In this document: positions 24,088 through 33,410 of the stretch, one piece after another
How the letters are laid out: each line of letters begins with the position of its first letter
How positions within the stretch are numbered: the first letter of the stretch is position 1
Origin: VGRW01 sp031396695
GTDB taxonomy: Bacteria > Myxococcota_A > UBA9160 > SZUA-336
Direction: 5' to 3'
Assembly (NCBI GenBank): GCA_031396695.1
Contig: JANNLG010000069.1
Location: forward strand, 23,512 to 87,511
DNA length: 64,000 bases
The notes under the pieces: generated by a model
Database searches by the model: none
Told to the model about the DNA's origin: nothing
What the model saw: only the letters and a program-made list of their open reading frames with translations
Made by a program: the position numbers and the translations under genes

Positions 24088-25098
24088 TCACTCGACCGTG
24101 ACGACGATCTTCCCGAAGTGTCCCGCGTCCTGCATGCACTGGAACGCCCCGGGAGCAGCCTTGAACGCGAAGGTCTGGTCGATCACCGGTTGTAGCCGGT
24201 TGGTCGCGAAGGCCGCGTTCATGGCGCGGAACATCGCGGCACTGCCCACATAGATGCCCTGAACTCTCAGGCTTCGCTGCAGCATCTGCAACGGGTTCAC
24301 CGTCGCCGCGAAACCCGTGAGCACGCCGATCAGCCAGACGTGTCCGCCGTGGCGCGTGGCCAGGCACGACTTCTCGAGCGTACCCGCGCCGCCGACCTCG
24401 ACCACGTGATCGACACCGCACCCGCCGGTGAGCGCGAGCACGCGGCTCTCCCAGTCGGGACAGCTGCGATAGTTGATCGTCTCGTGCGCGCCGAGTTGTC
24501 GCGCACGCTCGAGCTTCTCGTCGCTGCTCGAGGTCAGGATCACGCGTGCGCCGTGCATGCGCGCGATCTGCAGCGCGAAGAGCGAGACGCCACCCGTGCC
24601 GAGCAGGAGCACGCTCTCGCCCGCGGCGAGTCGGCCTTGCGTGACGAGTGCGTTCCACGCGGTGAGCGCGGCGCAGGGAAGGGTCGCGGCCTGCTCGAAG
24701 CTGTAGAAGTCGATGACTGGGACCGCGCCGTCTTCGCTGAGCAGCGCGTGCTGCGCGAGCAGGCCCTGCACGCGCCCGCCGAGCGCCGTCTCCATGACTT
24801 CCGCCGAGATCGGACCGGAGTCCCAACCCTGGAAGAAGGTGCCCGCGACGCGATCGCCGATCTTGTAGCGCGTCACGTCGCGTCCAACCGCCACCACTTC
24901 ACCGGCGCCGTCGGAGCAGGGGACGAGTGGCCACTTGTCGCGATCGACGTAGCCCAGCACGTGTAGCAGGTCGCGGTAGTTGAGCGACACGGCGCGCACG
25001 CGCACGACCAGCTCGCGTGCGCCGGGCGACGGCTTCGCGCGTTCTACCGGCACGAGTGCGTTGATCCCACCGTCGCGTTGGATTTCCCAAGCGTTCAT
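24088..25098 (-). CDS. Zinc-independent MDR-family alcohol dehydrogenase / quinone oxidoreductase-like
   Basis: 336 residues of the medium-chain dehydrogenase/reductase family. The GroES-like N-terminus includes SLNYRDLLHVLGY and PCSDGAGEVVAVG. A Rossmann NADP-binding domain follows (LLLGTGGVSLFALQIA near residue 165, then SSSDEKLERARQLGAHETINY). The catalytic and structural zinc cysteines of classical ADHs are not evident, so a quinone oxidoreductase or enoyl reductase-like activity is likely; the substrate is unknown. GGGAG lies 9 bases before the ATG. It follows the FkbM gene by 15 bases and is the last gene of the minus-strand polysaccharide operon, so it may act on an exported sugar or lipid, or simply be a downstream passenger. 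Confidence 0.85.
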   Translation of the reverse strand: MNAWEIQRDGGINALVPVERAKPSPGARELVVRVRAVSLNYRDLLHVLGYVDRDKWPLVPCSDGAGEVVAVGRDVTRYKIGDRVAGTFFQGWDSGPISAEVMETALGGRVQGLLAQHALLSEDGAVPVIDFYSFEQAATLPCAALTAWNALVTQGRLAAGESVLLLGTGGVSLFALQIARMHGARVILTSSSDEKLERARQLGAHETINYRSCPDWESRVLALTGGCGVDHVVEVGGAGTLEKSCLATRHGGHVWLIGVLTGFAATVNPLQMLQRSLRVQGIYVGSAAMFRAMNAAFATNRLQPVIDQTFAFKAAPGAFQCMQDAGHFGKIVVTVE

Positions 25099-25113
25099 GA
25101 CTCGAAGCTCCCT

Positions 25114-26037
25114 TCAGCGTTCGGACCGACCGGCACGGGACGAGCGCGGCGACAGCCACCCTAGCGCCGATGCAGGAACGAGTCGTGCCAGGTCGCCGCG
25201 GGTGCGGTTCAAGAACTCCGCACCGTTGTTCGTAAGATGCGCAGCGGAGGGATGCAGACCTCCGGCCTGGAACCGGAGGTTGGCGCGGAGCGGGGACCCG
25301 ATCGGGCAGAACAGCAGGTCGATCTGAAGCAGAGTCGCGTCGGCTCGCCGGCGGTGCGTCTCGAGGATGTCGAGGACGACGAAGCCGCGCTCGTGCATGT
25401 AGGCGACGACCTCGTGCAAGAGGGGACACCCTTCGTTCACCTCGATCAACGAGGTCTCGAGGATCACGGCCTTGGCGGTCGGCAAAGTCCGGACCGCGCC
25501 CTTGAGGATCTCGAGCTCGTAGCCCTGCGTATCGAGCTTGAGAACGTCGGCAGGCTCGCCCGCAAGCAGTGAGTCGAGCGAACGCAGACGGCGCCGCTCG
25601 ACGGCTCGCGCGACGTCGCTGCGCTCCGGGAACACGGAGGAGCCCGTCGCCGAGCCAGCCTCCATGACGTGGAACTCGACTTCTCGGCCATCGTCTGCGC
25701 CGAGCAGGTCCGTACTGACCGTCGCGTTCAGCACGCCCGCCAGTGTCCGGAGGCCGTCCGCGTGGAGCGCGTTTGGCTCGACCATGATCGCTCGGGCCGT
25801 CGGCCACACGGACAGAGCCGTACGAGTCCACTCTCCGGTGTTGGCGCCGATGTCGACGATGAGTCTTGGCGCGAGTCCGTTCCGGGCGAGGGCCCGCAGG
25901 TGCACCTCGTGCCCGCCGCTGTAGCGGAATGCGAACTCCTCGTACTCGTCGCGCGCAATGTTGAAGCCGTAGTGGAAGACGGCGCTTCGAAGTCGTGCCG
26001 GAAGGCGGCGTCCAAGCGCGATCAGAGCGTTCTTCAT
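25114..26037 (-). CDS. FkbM-family methyltransferase
   Basis: About 307 residues. The SAM-dependent methyltransferase core begins LIVDIGANTGEWTRTAL near residue 62 (motif I), then MVEPN, and the FkbM hallmark DVLKLDTQGYELEILKGA. It ends in a VILETSLIEVNEG strand. FkbM-type enzymes in polysaccharide loci O-methylate sugars. ATG 26037 is preferred because TAGGG is spaced six bases from it; an ATG two codons earlier is possible. It starts only 8 bases after the GH74-like gene and lies in the same operon. Confidence 0.85.
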   Translation of the reverse strand: MKNALIALGRRLPARLRSAVFHYGFNIARDEYEEFAFRYSGGHEVHLRALARNGLAPRLIVDIGANTGEWTRTALSVWPTARAIMVEPNALHADGLRTLAGVLNATVSTDLLGADDGREVEFHVMEAGSATGSSVFPERSDVARAVERRRLRSLDSLLAGEPADVLKLDTQGYELEILKGAVRTLPTAKAVILETSLIEVNEGCPLLHEVVAYMHERGFVVLDILETHRRRADATLLQIDLLFCPIGSPLRANLRFQAGGLHPSAAHLTNNGAEFLNRTRGDLARLVPASALGWLSPRSSRAGRSER

Positions 26038-26045
26038 GCGCATCC

Positions 26046-28199
26046 CTACTCGTCTTCGAAGTACGCGTAGCCCGAGCCGCCAAACCCGACGTAGACGCGG
26101 CGCCCGTCGAGCTTGTCGCCGTCGATCGTCTTCACGGTGTCGAGCGAGTCGAGTGCGTACTCGGCCCCGAGCTTCTGCCAGCTCTTGCCCTCGTCGGCGG
26201 AGCGCCAGATCCCGTAGGCTCCGCGCACCCAGCCGGCGATGAAGATCGTCGGGTACGCACCGTCGGCCTTGCCGAAGCCGAACGCGTACACCTCCGAGAC
26301 GCCGGGGATCGCGGACCAGTGGACGCCGCCGTCGATCGAGTGCATGAACGGCGCCGAGTCCGAGGGGTTGGGATCGCGCGGGTCGCCCTGCTGTCCGGAA
26401 GTGAAGAACAGGTGGCCGGCGCGGCCCGGCACGCTCGTGAGCTTTGCGTTGAAGCCTGAGAAGGGCGCGACCTCGCCCGCGCGCACGAGCTTCCAGGTCG
26501 CTGCCGAGTCAGTCGACCGGAACACACCATGCGCCGGGTGATAGAGATAGTACGTGCCGATCTTCACGCGGTCGGTAGTCACGATGTGGCGGTTCAGGTA
26601 GTACGCCCAGTGGAGACCGCCCCAGCCTTCGTCGGTGGCGTCGTCGGGAACACCGGGCAGCGAGAGCTTTGTCCAGTTCTTGCCGCCGTCGTTCGTCCGG
26701 TACGGCGCGCGCTTGTTCGACGGGACCCAGATCCAGCTCTCCGTCGTCGCGGCCGCGCCCGTGCCACCCCAGCCCCAGGTGTCGTCGCAGTCGTCTCCGA
26801 CCGGGACGGACGGGAAGGGCGTCCACGTCTTGCCTCCGTCGCGCGACGTGCTCGACTGCGAAGGTCCCGCCCAACACAGGAAAGCGACGATGAAGTTCGG
26901 GTCCGAGCTCGCCCAATCGACGTGCCACGCCGCGCCGAATACGTGCGGCGTCGGTGCGTAGCCCTTCGGGCGGGTCTCGGGATCGACGATGCGGAGCAGA
27001 CCGAAGTCCCACGACGCGAGCACCGGCATTCCGCCGGGCGGGACGATCACGGTGTTCGCGACCAGCTGTTCGATGCCATCGATGCGACACGTCCACTGGA
27101 TCGAAGGCGGCGCCGCGGGAAGGGCGGTGTACCAGGGAGCCGTGCCCGCCGACATCCACAGTCGTCCGGGCACCACCGGATCGAACAGCATCGCCGCGTT
27201 GGCGAGGTACGCGGCGTCGTAGGCCTCGAGCAGCCACGGCGCGTCGGGACATCGGACGCTCGGCTCGTAGTACCAATCCGACTGCCACGTCTCGCCGAGG
27301 TCCATGCTGACGTGAAGCTGTGCGCTGTCGCTCGCCACCACGAGGCGGCCGGCGCGCAGTGGATCGAGCGCGATCGAGTGGAGCTGGTGCGAAGCGCCGG
27401 CCGCGGGCGTGAAGTCCCGCCACGCGTTCTTCGCGTACTTCCAGAGCTTTCCCTCGGTCGACACCGCGTAGTAGACGCCGTCGCGGGACACGGCGTGCGT
27501 CACACCCTTCGCGGGACCGCCGGAGATCGCGGTGAAGCTCGCGCCCGCGTTCGTGCTGCGGAACACGCCGCCGCTCGCGCTCGCGGCGTAGATCACGCTG
27601 GTTCGCTCTTTCGTGCGGCCCGCGGCGGCGTCGAATGCGATGCCGGTGATCCGAGCGGTCGCCGGCACCGTCGCATCGCGGCGCCAGGTCTTGCCGCCGT
27701 CGGTCGTGAGCCAGAGCCCGTCCGTCTGCGTGCCGAGGCACACGACGTCGGGGTCGACGGGATCCACCGCGAGCTTCTGGCCCGAAGTTCGATACGCGTC
27801 GTTCCCGTCCATCGCGACGCGGCGGAAGCCCGTGCGGATCCAGCTCGCGCCGCGATCGACGGATCTGAACACGTACCCGCTGAGGGCCATGTACAGGCGT
27901 TTGGGGTCTGACGGCGCGATCCGCAGCTCGTACACGCCATCGCCGAGGCCGGGTGCGACGTCGCTCGCGGGCATCGTCTTCGCGGTCGAGACCTGTACCC
28001 ACCGCTCGCCCGCTGCGTCGGCGCAGTACGCTCCGTAGGTGTCGGTGCGGACGCAGCGAGTCGTTCCGTCGGGCGAGAGGTCGATCCCGGTCAGGAACCC
28101 GCCGCCTCCGATCTTCACCGGTCTCCAGTCCGCGGCGGCGCCCGACGCGCACGAAGCGACGAAGGCGGCGATCAGCGTGAGGGCCGGCGCGCGCGCCAC
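26046..28199 (-). CDS. GH74-like Asp-box propeller lipoprotein (putative polysaccharide endo-hydrolase)
   Basis: 717 residues from GTG 28199, which has GGAG about 7 bases upstream and starts 2 bases after the preceding stop. The signal ends in a lipobox-like VASC (Cys17). Nine Asp-box (BNR) motifs are readable: SVDRGASW, TTDGGKTW, STNAGASF, SMDLGETW, SRDGGKTW, TNDGGKNW, STDSAATW, SIDGGVHW and SADEGKSW. They indicate two beta-propellers. The start VKIGGGGFLTGIDL...VRTDTYGAY closely resembles the GH74 xyloglucanase N-terminus, with Asp53 at the catalytic-base position. The middle LWMSAGT...GIEQLV...ASWDFGLLR (Asp398) resembles the second catalytic region. Both aspartates therefore seem present. 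Set within a polysaccharide operon, it may trim or cut the polymer. The fold is well supported; the activity is inferred. Confidence 0.75.
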   Translation of the reverse strand: MARAPALTLIAAFVASCASGAAADWRPVKIGGGGFLTGIDLSPDGTTRCVRTDTYGAYCADAAGERWVQVSTAKTMPASDVAPGLGDGVYELRIAPSDPKRLYMALSGYVFRSVDRGASWIRTGFRRVAMDGNDAYRTSGQKLAVDPVDPDVVCLGTQTDGLWLTTDGGKTWRRDATVPATARITGIAFDAAAGRTKERTSVIYAASASGGVFRSTNAGASFTAISGGPAKGVTHAVSRDGVYYAVSTEGKLWKYAKNAWRDFTPAAGASHQLHSIALDPLRAGRLVVASDSAQLHVSMDLGETWQSDWYYEPSVRCPDAPWLLEAYDAAYLANAAMLFDPVVPGRLWMSAGTAPWYTALPAAPPSIQWTCRIDGIEQLVANTVIVPPGGMPVLASWDFGLLRIVDPETRPKGYAPTPHVFGAAWHVDWASSDPNFIVAFLCWAGPSQSSTSRDGGKTWTPFPSVPVGDDCDDTWGWGGTGAAATTESWIWVPSNKRAPYRTNDGGKNWTKLSLPGVPDDATDEGWGGLHWAYYLNRHIVTTDRVKIGTYYLYHPAHGVFRSTDSAATWKLVRAGEVAPFSGFNAKLTSVPGRAGHLFFTSGQQGDPRDPNPSDSAPFMHSIDGGVHWSAIPGVSEVYAFGFGKADGAYPTIFIAGWVRGAYGIWRSADEGKSWQKLGAEYALDSLDTVKTIDGDKLDGRRVYVGFGGSGYAYFEDE

Positions 28200-28201
28200 C
28201 G

Positions 28202-29125
28202 TCAGCTCCGCTCCGCCGGCTCGGACGTCGCGAAGCTGCGGAGCGTCGCGCATGCGCTCTCGGTCACTTCCGACCAGCGCTCTCGCCGCAGCTTCGCGCG
28301 CCTGCGATGGTTCGCGGAGACCTCTGCGAGATCACCGAGCTCGAACGGGACGGCGATCCGGTAGGCCTTCTCGTCCAGCTCGGTCGCGTGGAAGACCGCC
28401 CAGAACTCGTCGTAGGACTTGCGCAGCACCTGTGCGTCGCTGCGCGAGTACGCCGCGTGCGCGTCGTGTCGAATGGCAGCGAGCGCTCGCGTCCCGTTGG
28501 CGAGCGCGATGCCCGCGAGCGCGGCGAGGCAGAAATACGGTGGCGAGCTGTGGTGGAAGGCGCGCGCGAATGCCTGCTGCTCCGCCGGATGCCTGCCCGA
28601 CTGCTTGCGCGTGACGAAGACGATCGGTGCCGAGGGCTCGGCGAAGATCGCGGCGTCGACGTAGGAGAACGAGAACACGCACACGCGCTGGTCATCGACG
28701 AACGCGACGACGCTGAGGTAACCCTCCCAGAGATTGTCGTTGGCCACCATGAGCCGAATGGCGAAGACGTGACCCTCCGATTCGACGCGCCACAGCTCCA
28801 ACCCTTGTCCTCGATACACCGCGTCGATGTATGCGCGCGAGTACGTCGCTTGCTCGTAGCTGAAGTGATGGTGTGCGCAGTCAACGCGCTGTTCCAGGCT
28901 GAGCTGCCGGGCGAGAAAGCGCGCGGTGGTGAGGAACGAGAACGCCTCGGGCCCGCGCGTCCGTGCGAGTTCCTTCACCAGTTCGAGCTCGAGCAGGCTC
29001 GCGAGCTTCGCGGGACGCGCCAGGAGCCGCGTGGTGCGCAGAAGGCTCCGCCAGCCTGCCGGCCGGTGCCAGTCGAAGGCGCCGCCACGAACGAGCTCGG
29101 AGAGCGCCGTGGTTCTCGCGCTCAC
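28202..29125 (-). CDS. DUF535 (VirK/YbjX-like) protein
   Basis: 307 residues. Order and spacing resemble DUF535: an N-terminal LSLEQRVDCAHHHFSYEQATYS segment, a beta-rich middle (GLELWRVESEGHVFAIRLMVANDNLWEGYLSVV, then RVCVFSFSYVDA), and a C-terminal ALAGIALANGTRALAAIRHDAHAAY helix-strand. Members include VirK of enteric pathogens and YbjX, linked to envelope and antimicrobial-peptide phenotypes without a known reaction. Lack of a signal peptide suggests a cytoplasmic location. Its position between a GT4 and the GH74-like gene ties it to polysaccharide making or export. The family call rests on reading alone. Confidence 0.6.
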   Translation of the reverse strand: MSARTTALSELVRGGAFDWHRPAGWRSLLRTTRLLARPAKLASLLELELVKELARTRGPEAFSFLTTARFLARQLSLEQRVDCAHHHFSYEQATYSRAYIDAVYRGQGLELWRVESEGHVFAIRLMVANDNLWEGYLSVVAFVDDQRVCVFSFSYVDAAIFAEPSAPIVFVTRKQSGRHPAEQQAFARAFHHSSPPYFCLAALAGIALANGTRALAAIRHDAHAAYSRSDAQVLRKSYDEFWAVFHATELDEKAYRIAVPFELGDLAEVSANHRRRAKLRRERWSEVTESACATLRSFATSEPAERS

Positions 29126-30408
29126 CCCGGGCTCCGAAGCGACCCGTCGCTTGCGCGCAGGGCGGCGTCGAAGAGGGACGCGAGCTTGGGAATCTCCACG
29201 GCCGGGTCGTGCGCCGCTCGCACTCGCGCTGCACCGACGGCGGCCAACCGCTCGAGCTCGGCGACCGGCGTCTCGAGCGCCTCGCGGATCGCCCGCTCGA
29301 GCGCCTCGACGGATCCCGCCGGGATCAGCCAGCCACCCGCTCCGTTTCCGAGCAGCTCAGGAATCCCGGCGATCTGCGTGGCGATCACCGGCCTGTGCAT
29401 CGCCAGCGCCTCGATGATCACCACGGGCAAGCCCTCGGTCAGGCTGGGCAGCACGAGGCAGCGCGTCCGTGCCAGCTCCTCGCGGACCACCTCGCTCGGA
29501 CACCAGCTCAGCACGCGCAGACGCTCGCCGAGCCCGGCGAGCTCGCGCTCCAGCTCGGAGCGCAGGATTCCATCGCCGAGCAGCGTGAGCTCGACACGCG
29601 TGCCTTGCGCCTCGAGCCGGCGCACGGCCTCGACCAGGAAGGGCACACCCTTCGCGGGCGTGAGTCGCCCCACGAAGAGCAGGCGCGCGTGATCGGGCAC
29701 GGGCGTCGGCTCAGCCGCGAGGAACTCGGGCTGAATGCAGGCGTGAATGATCTCGATCCGTTCCCACGACTCACGCGGCGCGAACAGCATGCACTGACTC
29801 CGACAGAAGTCACTGATGCAGGCGGTGAAGGCAGCGCCGGCGATCTTCGCGCCGAAGCCCCACGCGACCGGATGGAAGAAGATCCCCGAGCCGTGCTCCG
29901 TCAAGCTGTAGCGCACGCCGGCAAGTCGAGCCGCCGCCATCGCCACCGTGGCCGAGGCCTCGCTGATGTGGTTGTGGACGTGGCGGATCTGCCTTCGCGT
30001 CAGCTCGCGCGCGAGCAGGCACGACTCGAGCAGGTACGCGATCCCCTTCGATCTCGCCCGGACACCGGCCGGCGTCGTCGTCCACACGTCGCGGGTCGCG
30101 GACAGAAATCGCATCGGTCGAGTGAACACCGCCCAGAGCAGCGCGCCAAACCAACGAGACCTGGCACCGTCGAAGAGGTACAGCGTGCGCGCGTGCTCTT
30201 CGGCGATCGACGCATCCACGAGCTGGTCCTTTGCTGGCTTGCGCACGGCGAAGGTGTCGACGTCGAAGCCGAGGCGTCGGAGCTCCTCGACCTCGAGCTG
30301 GATGAACGTGGTACCCGCGTTCGGGTACTGACCGGTCAGGTAGGCGATGCGGCCGCGCTCGGACAAGGAACGCTCAGCGCTCGCCGCGCACGAGCGCGCC
30401 GTGGACAC
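29122..30408 (-). CDS. Glycosyltransferase family 4
   Basis: 428 residues, GT-B fold. The N-terminal domain has IAYLTGQYPNAGTTFIQLEVEEL and SLTEHGSGIFF. The C-terminal domain has LLFVGRLTPAKGVPFLVEAV and the donor-binding E-x7-E motif in EGLPVVIIEALAMHRPVIAT. It retains the donor-nucleotide face typical of GT4 retaining transferases. GTG 30408 gives a 35-base overlap with the upstream epimerase gene; a later TTG at 30366 would avoid it but has no ribosome site. The 3' end overlaps the DUF535 start (ATGA). Confidence 0.9.
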   Translation of the reverse strand: MSTARSCAASAERSLSERGRIAYLTGQYPNAGTTFIQLEVEELRRLGFDVDTFAVRKPAKDQLVDASIAEEHARTLYLFDGARSRWFGALLWAVFTRPMRFLSATRDVWTTTPAGVRARSKGIAYLLESCLLARELTRRQIRHVHNHISEASATVAMAAARLAGVRYSLTEHGSGIFFHPVAWGFGAKIAGAAFTACISDFCRSQCMLFAPRESWERIEIIHACIQPEFLAAEPTPVPDHARLLFVGRLTPAKGVPFLVEAVRRLEAQGTRVELTLLGDGILRSELERELAGLGERLRVLSWCPSEVVREELARTRCLVLPSLTEGLPVVIIEALAMHRPVIATQIAGIPELLGNGAGGWLIPAGSVEALERAIREALETPVAELERLAAVGAARVRAAHDPAVEIPKLASLFDAALRASDGSLRSPG

Positions 30409-31342
30409 CCGGCTTCCAGTCCAGCACGCGCAGCGCCTTCTGGTTCGGAAAACGCAGCGATCGGAAGCGCGCGCGGTAGCGCGCCGGGATCAAGATTCCC
30501 GGTAGGCGATTCTCCGGACCGAACAGCACGCGCGCGAGCGCACTGGCGAGGAACGCCGCCCAGAGCCCCAAAAAGTAGGGTAGGGCGATGCGTCGCCGCA
30601 CGTTCGCGACGCCGTCGCGGATCAGCAGGCCGGCGTGACTCCACGCACGCACGTCGTCGGAGTCGACCACGTTGAAGGTCTCGCCGTTCGCGGCCTCGCA
30701 GGCCACGGTCAGCGCGACACAATCCGCGCAGCTATCCACGTGCGTCAGCGGCAGACGGCGGAACGGCCCGTTCACGAGCACGGTTCTGCCCAGCCGGAGA
30801 CCGACTCCATCGATCCAGGGGCGTTCCTCGTCCCAGATGAAGCCGGGCCGGACGACGCTGAGTCGCCAGCCGTGTGCAGCCGCGAAGCGCCGACACACGC
30901 GCTCCTGCCAGGTCTTCACGACGGTGTAGCCGTCGCGCCGCTCGAGGTGGTTCTCGAGCGGCGAATCCTCGCTGAGTGCTCGCGCGGGAACGCGCCAGTC
31001 GTAGACGCTGAAGCTGCTCACGAGCACGAGACGCGTCGTGCCCGAGCGGACCATCGCCTCCAGCAGTCGCTCCGTCGGCACGACCGTGCCCAGGAACTGC
31101 TCCATGACGTCGCCCCCGAAGACCGCGGCGAGGTGGACCACCGCATCGACTCCGTTCAACGCGGCGTCGAGATCGGTCGTGCGCAGATCTCCCCACCAAG
31201 GATCGATGCCCTGCGCGAGCGGACTCACCGCCGAGTCACTGCGACGCCGCATCAGAGCGCGCACCGTGTGACCGTGGCGAACGAGCGCCGGTCCCACTGC
31301 GCGGCCCAGGAATCCGCCGGCCCCGGTCAGCAGGACGTTCAT
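30374..31342 (-). CDS. NAD-dependent epimerase/dehydratase (extended SDR)
   Basis: 322 residues. The N-terminal GAGGFLG is the NAD-binding motif, VVHLAAVFGG follows near residue 72, and the YTVVK (Y-x3-K) catalytic pair lies near residue 142 after an LVSSFSVY strand. The family acts on nucleotide sugars or on related 3-beta-hydroxysteroid-type substrates; the substrate cannot be read here. A hydrophobic patch (ALPYFLGLWAAFLASALARVLFG, near residues 257-280) is unusual for a soluble sugar epimerase and suggests membrane association. The start and stop overlap neighbours by 4 and 35 bases. Confidence 0.85.
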   Translation of the reverse strand: MNVLLTGAGGFLGRAVGPALVRHGHTVRALMRRRSDSAVSPLAQGIDPWWGDLRTTDLDAALNGVDAVVHLAAVFGGDVMEQFLGTVVPTERLLEAMVRSGTTRLVLVSSFSVYDWRVPARALSEDSPLENHLERRDGYTVVKTWQERVCRRFAAAHGWRLSVVRPGFIWDEERPWIDGVGLRLGRTVLVNGPFRRLPLTHVDSCADCVALTVACEAANGETFNVVDSDDVRAWSHAGLLIRDGVANVRRRIALPYFLGLWAAFLASALARVLFGPENRLPGILIPARYRARFRSLRFPNQKALRVLDWKPGVHGALVRGER

Positions 31343-32385
31343 GTTTCCTTCAGCTCCGCGGTGAGGTCGTCGATCAGCCGCTGCACGGCGTCGATCTGGT
31401 CGGGGGTGATCGGCGGGCTCTCGCCCGTGCGAAGGGCGGCGTAGACGCGGACGATCAGCGCTCGCAGACCGTGGTAGGACTCGGGGCGCCCCGCAAGCTT
31501 GGCGCGCAGCGAGCGAGCGGCATCGGCCGCTCCGTCCCAGCCGCCGACGAGACCGTTCAGGAGCGGCGACAGCGCGGAATTCCCCGGCCAACCTCGCTGC
31601 ACGCTGAGCGAGCCCTCGAACAGGTTCATCGTGGCCGTCATGCGCGTGCCGAACACGCGCACCACGAACCCATCCGGCTGCCCGCTCGCGCTGAACACGA
31701 GCGAGGCCGTGCCGCGCTCCGCTTCGACCAGTGAGCGGAGCTCGTCGAAGGTCGCGTGGCTGCTCGAATTGCGCTTGCGCCAGAGCGTCCGTGTCGAGCG
31801 GTGCGCGCCGACGAACAGGCACGCGACTGCGGCGAGGTGCGAGAGGAAGTCCGAGATCGGGCCGCCCGGCATGGCGTGCGACGGGTGCGGGTAATGCGCG
31901 TCCGCGAATACGCTGCCCGGCGCGGCGATGTCCAGGCACAAGGTTGCGTCGACGTGGACGACTTCGCCGAAGCGGCCGCTCTCGATCAAGCCGAGCACGC
32001 GCTGCGCGGGTCGGCTGAACTGGTACGGGTGGTCCTCGAGCAGCCAGCGTCCGGCAGCGGCGGCAGCGTCGCGGAGCTCGATCCACTCGGTGTAGCTGGG
32101 TGCGATGGGCTTCTCGACCAGGACGTGCGCGCCAGCGGCGAGACTTTGGAGCGCCAGCGGCACGTGCGCGCCGACCGGCGTCGTGACGTGCACGACGTCG
32201 GGACGCCACTCGGCGAGCAGCGCCGCGAAGTCGGTCGCGTGGCGCGCGAGCCGGAAGCGCTCCGCGGCGAACTCCGCGGTCGCCGCCGAGCGATCGCACG
32301 CGGCGACCTCGAGCCCCGGGATTCCGGCGAGCGCCCGGAAGTGCTGCTCGGCGATCCGACCTGCTCCGACGACGGCGACCCTCAT
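31339..32385 (-). CDS. Gfo/Idh/MocA-family oxidoreductase
   Basis: 348 residues. The N-terminal Rossmann motif VAVVGAGRIAEQHFRAL is followed by DVVHVTTPVGAHVPLALQSLAAGAHVLVEKP, the family's EKP motif with its active-site Lys. The C-terminal alpha/beta domain has the HYPHPSHAMPGGPISDFLSHLA stretch. Such enzymes oxidise or reduce sugar nucleotides or inositols with NAD(P). Placed between a GT2 and an epimerase, it probably makes an unusual sugar precursor for the polysaccharide. It overlaps both neighbours by ATGA. Confidence 0.9.
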   Translation of the reverse strand: MRVAVVGAGRIAEQHFRALAGIPGLEVAACDRSAATAEFAAERFRLARHATDFAALLAEWRPDVVHVTTPVGAHVPLALQSLAAGAHVLVEKPIAPSYTEWIELRDAAAAAGRWLLEDHPYQFSRPAQRVLGLIESGRFGEVVHVDATLCLDIAAPGSVFADAHYPHPSHAMPGGPISDFLSHLAAVACLFVGAHRSTRTLWRKRNSSSHATFDELRSLVEAERGTASLVFSASGQPDGFVVRVFGTRMTATMNLFEGSLSVQRGWPGNSALSPLLNGLVGGWDGAADAARSLRAKLAGRPESYHGLRALIVRVYAALRTGESPPITPDQIDAVQRLIDDLTAELKET

Positions 32386-33410
32386 GTCGCCTTCCGGGCG
32401 TCGCCCTTGTATTCGATCAGCTTGGAGGGACGACGCCTCAAACGCGTGAGCACGAAACTCAAGTGCCCGAGCAACGTCGAGGCGCGCGAGACCTGCATGA
32501 AGACGGCATAGGCCGCCGCATCCGCGACGGATGCACCGCGGCGCCAGCGGCCGAAGGCGATCTTCGCCGCGTGTAGCGGGTAGATGAGGAACCCGAGCAG
32601 CGCCGAGGGCCCGAACTGCCACACCGCAATCACCAGCCCCAGCGGAATGAAGAAGTCCCAGAGCCAGGCGCTGGCGAGCAGACGCGTGGCGTCCTTGTCG
32701 TGTAGCCAGCCGTGAAGCGAGGCGCACTGCGCGGAGCCGTGTCCACTCCGCATACAACGTCGCCACCACTGGCCGAAGCGGTCGATCGAGACGTCGTGCA
32801 GGCTCATCTCTGCGTCGACGCGCAGGATGCGCCCGCCGGCGGCGCGCAGGCGCGCGCACAGCTCGGGCTCCTCGCCCGCGATCAAGAGCTCGTCGAAGGG
32901 GCCCGCGGCGCGCAGAAAGGCGACGCGCATCATTGCGTCGCCGTGGCAGGCCGCGACCTCTCCGATCGGCGTATCCCACTCCATGTCCATCAGGCGGTGG
33001 TAAACGTTGGCGTCGCGCTGCCGTTCCCTGCGCCGGCCCGATACGACGGCGGCGTCGGGTCGCGACTCCATCGTGCGCCGGCCCAGCTCGAGCCAGGTCG
33101 GCTGGAGCTCGCAATCGCCGTCCAGGAATTGGATCAAGTCCAGGTCGGGGATCAGATTCAGCAGGCGTTGCATCCCGGCGTTGCGCCCGCGCGCCATCGT
33201 GAAGCCTTGGCTCGGGTCGAGCTCGACGAGATCGGCGCCCTGCGCGCGCGCGAGCTCCCGGCTGCCGTCGGTCGAGCCGCTGTCGACGTACACGATCGGA
33301 TAGTCCTTCGGGCCTGCCTTCAGCGATCTGAAACAGCGCGCGAGCCGCTCGCCCTCGTTCCGGCCGATCACGACCACGCCGAGCTTCGTGGCCTCGCTCG
33401 GAGACGTCAT
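32382..33410 (-). CDS. Glycosyltransferase family 2, membrane-associated
   Basis: 342 residues. The GT-A fold opens with GVVVIGRNEGERLARCFRSL, then VYVDSGSTDGS. The DXD-like FLDGDCELQPTW and the acceptor-side EEPELCARLRAAG follow. The C-terminal third contains hydrophobic segments (WDFFIPLGLVIAVWQFG, ALLGFLIYPLHAAKI), suggesting membrane attachment. It overlaps the upstream GT4 and the downstream oxidoreductase by four bases each. Confidence 0.9.
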   Translation of the reverse strand: MTSPSEATKLGVVVIGRNEGERLARCFRSLKAGPKDYPIVYVDSGSTDGSRELARAQGADLVELDPSQGFTMARGRNAGMQRLLNLIPDLDLIQFLDGDCELQPTWLELGRRTMESRPDAAVVSGRRRERQRDANVYHRLMDMEWDTPIGEVAACHGDAMMRVAFLRAAGPFDELLIAGEEPELCARLRAAGGRILRVDAEMSLHDVSIDRFGQWWRRCMRSGHGSAQCASLHGWLHDKDATRLLASAWLWDFFIPLGLVIAVWQFGPSALLGFLIYPLHAAKIAFGRWRRGASVADAAAYAVFMQVSRASTLLGHLSFVLTRLRRRPSKLIEYKGDARKAT

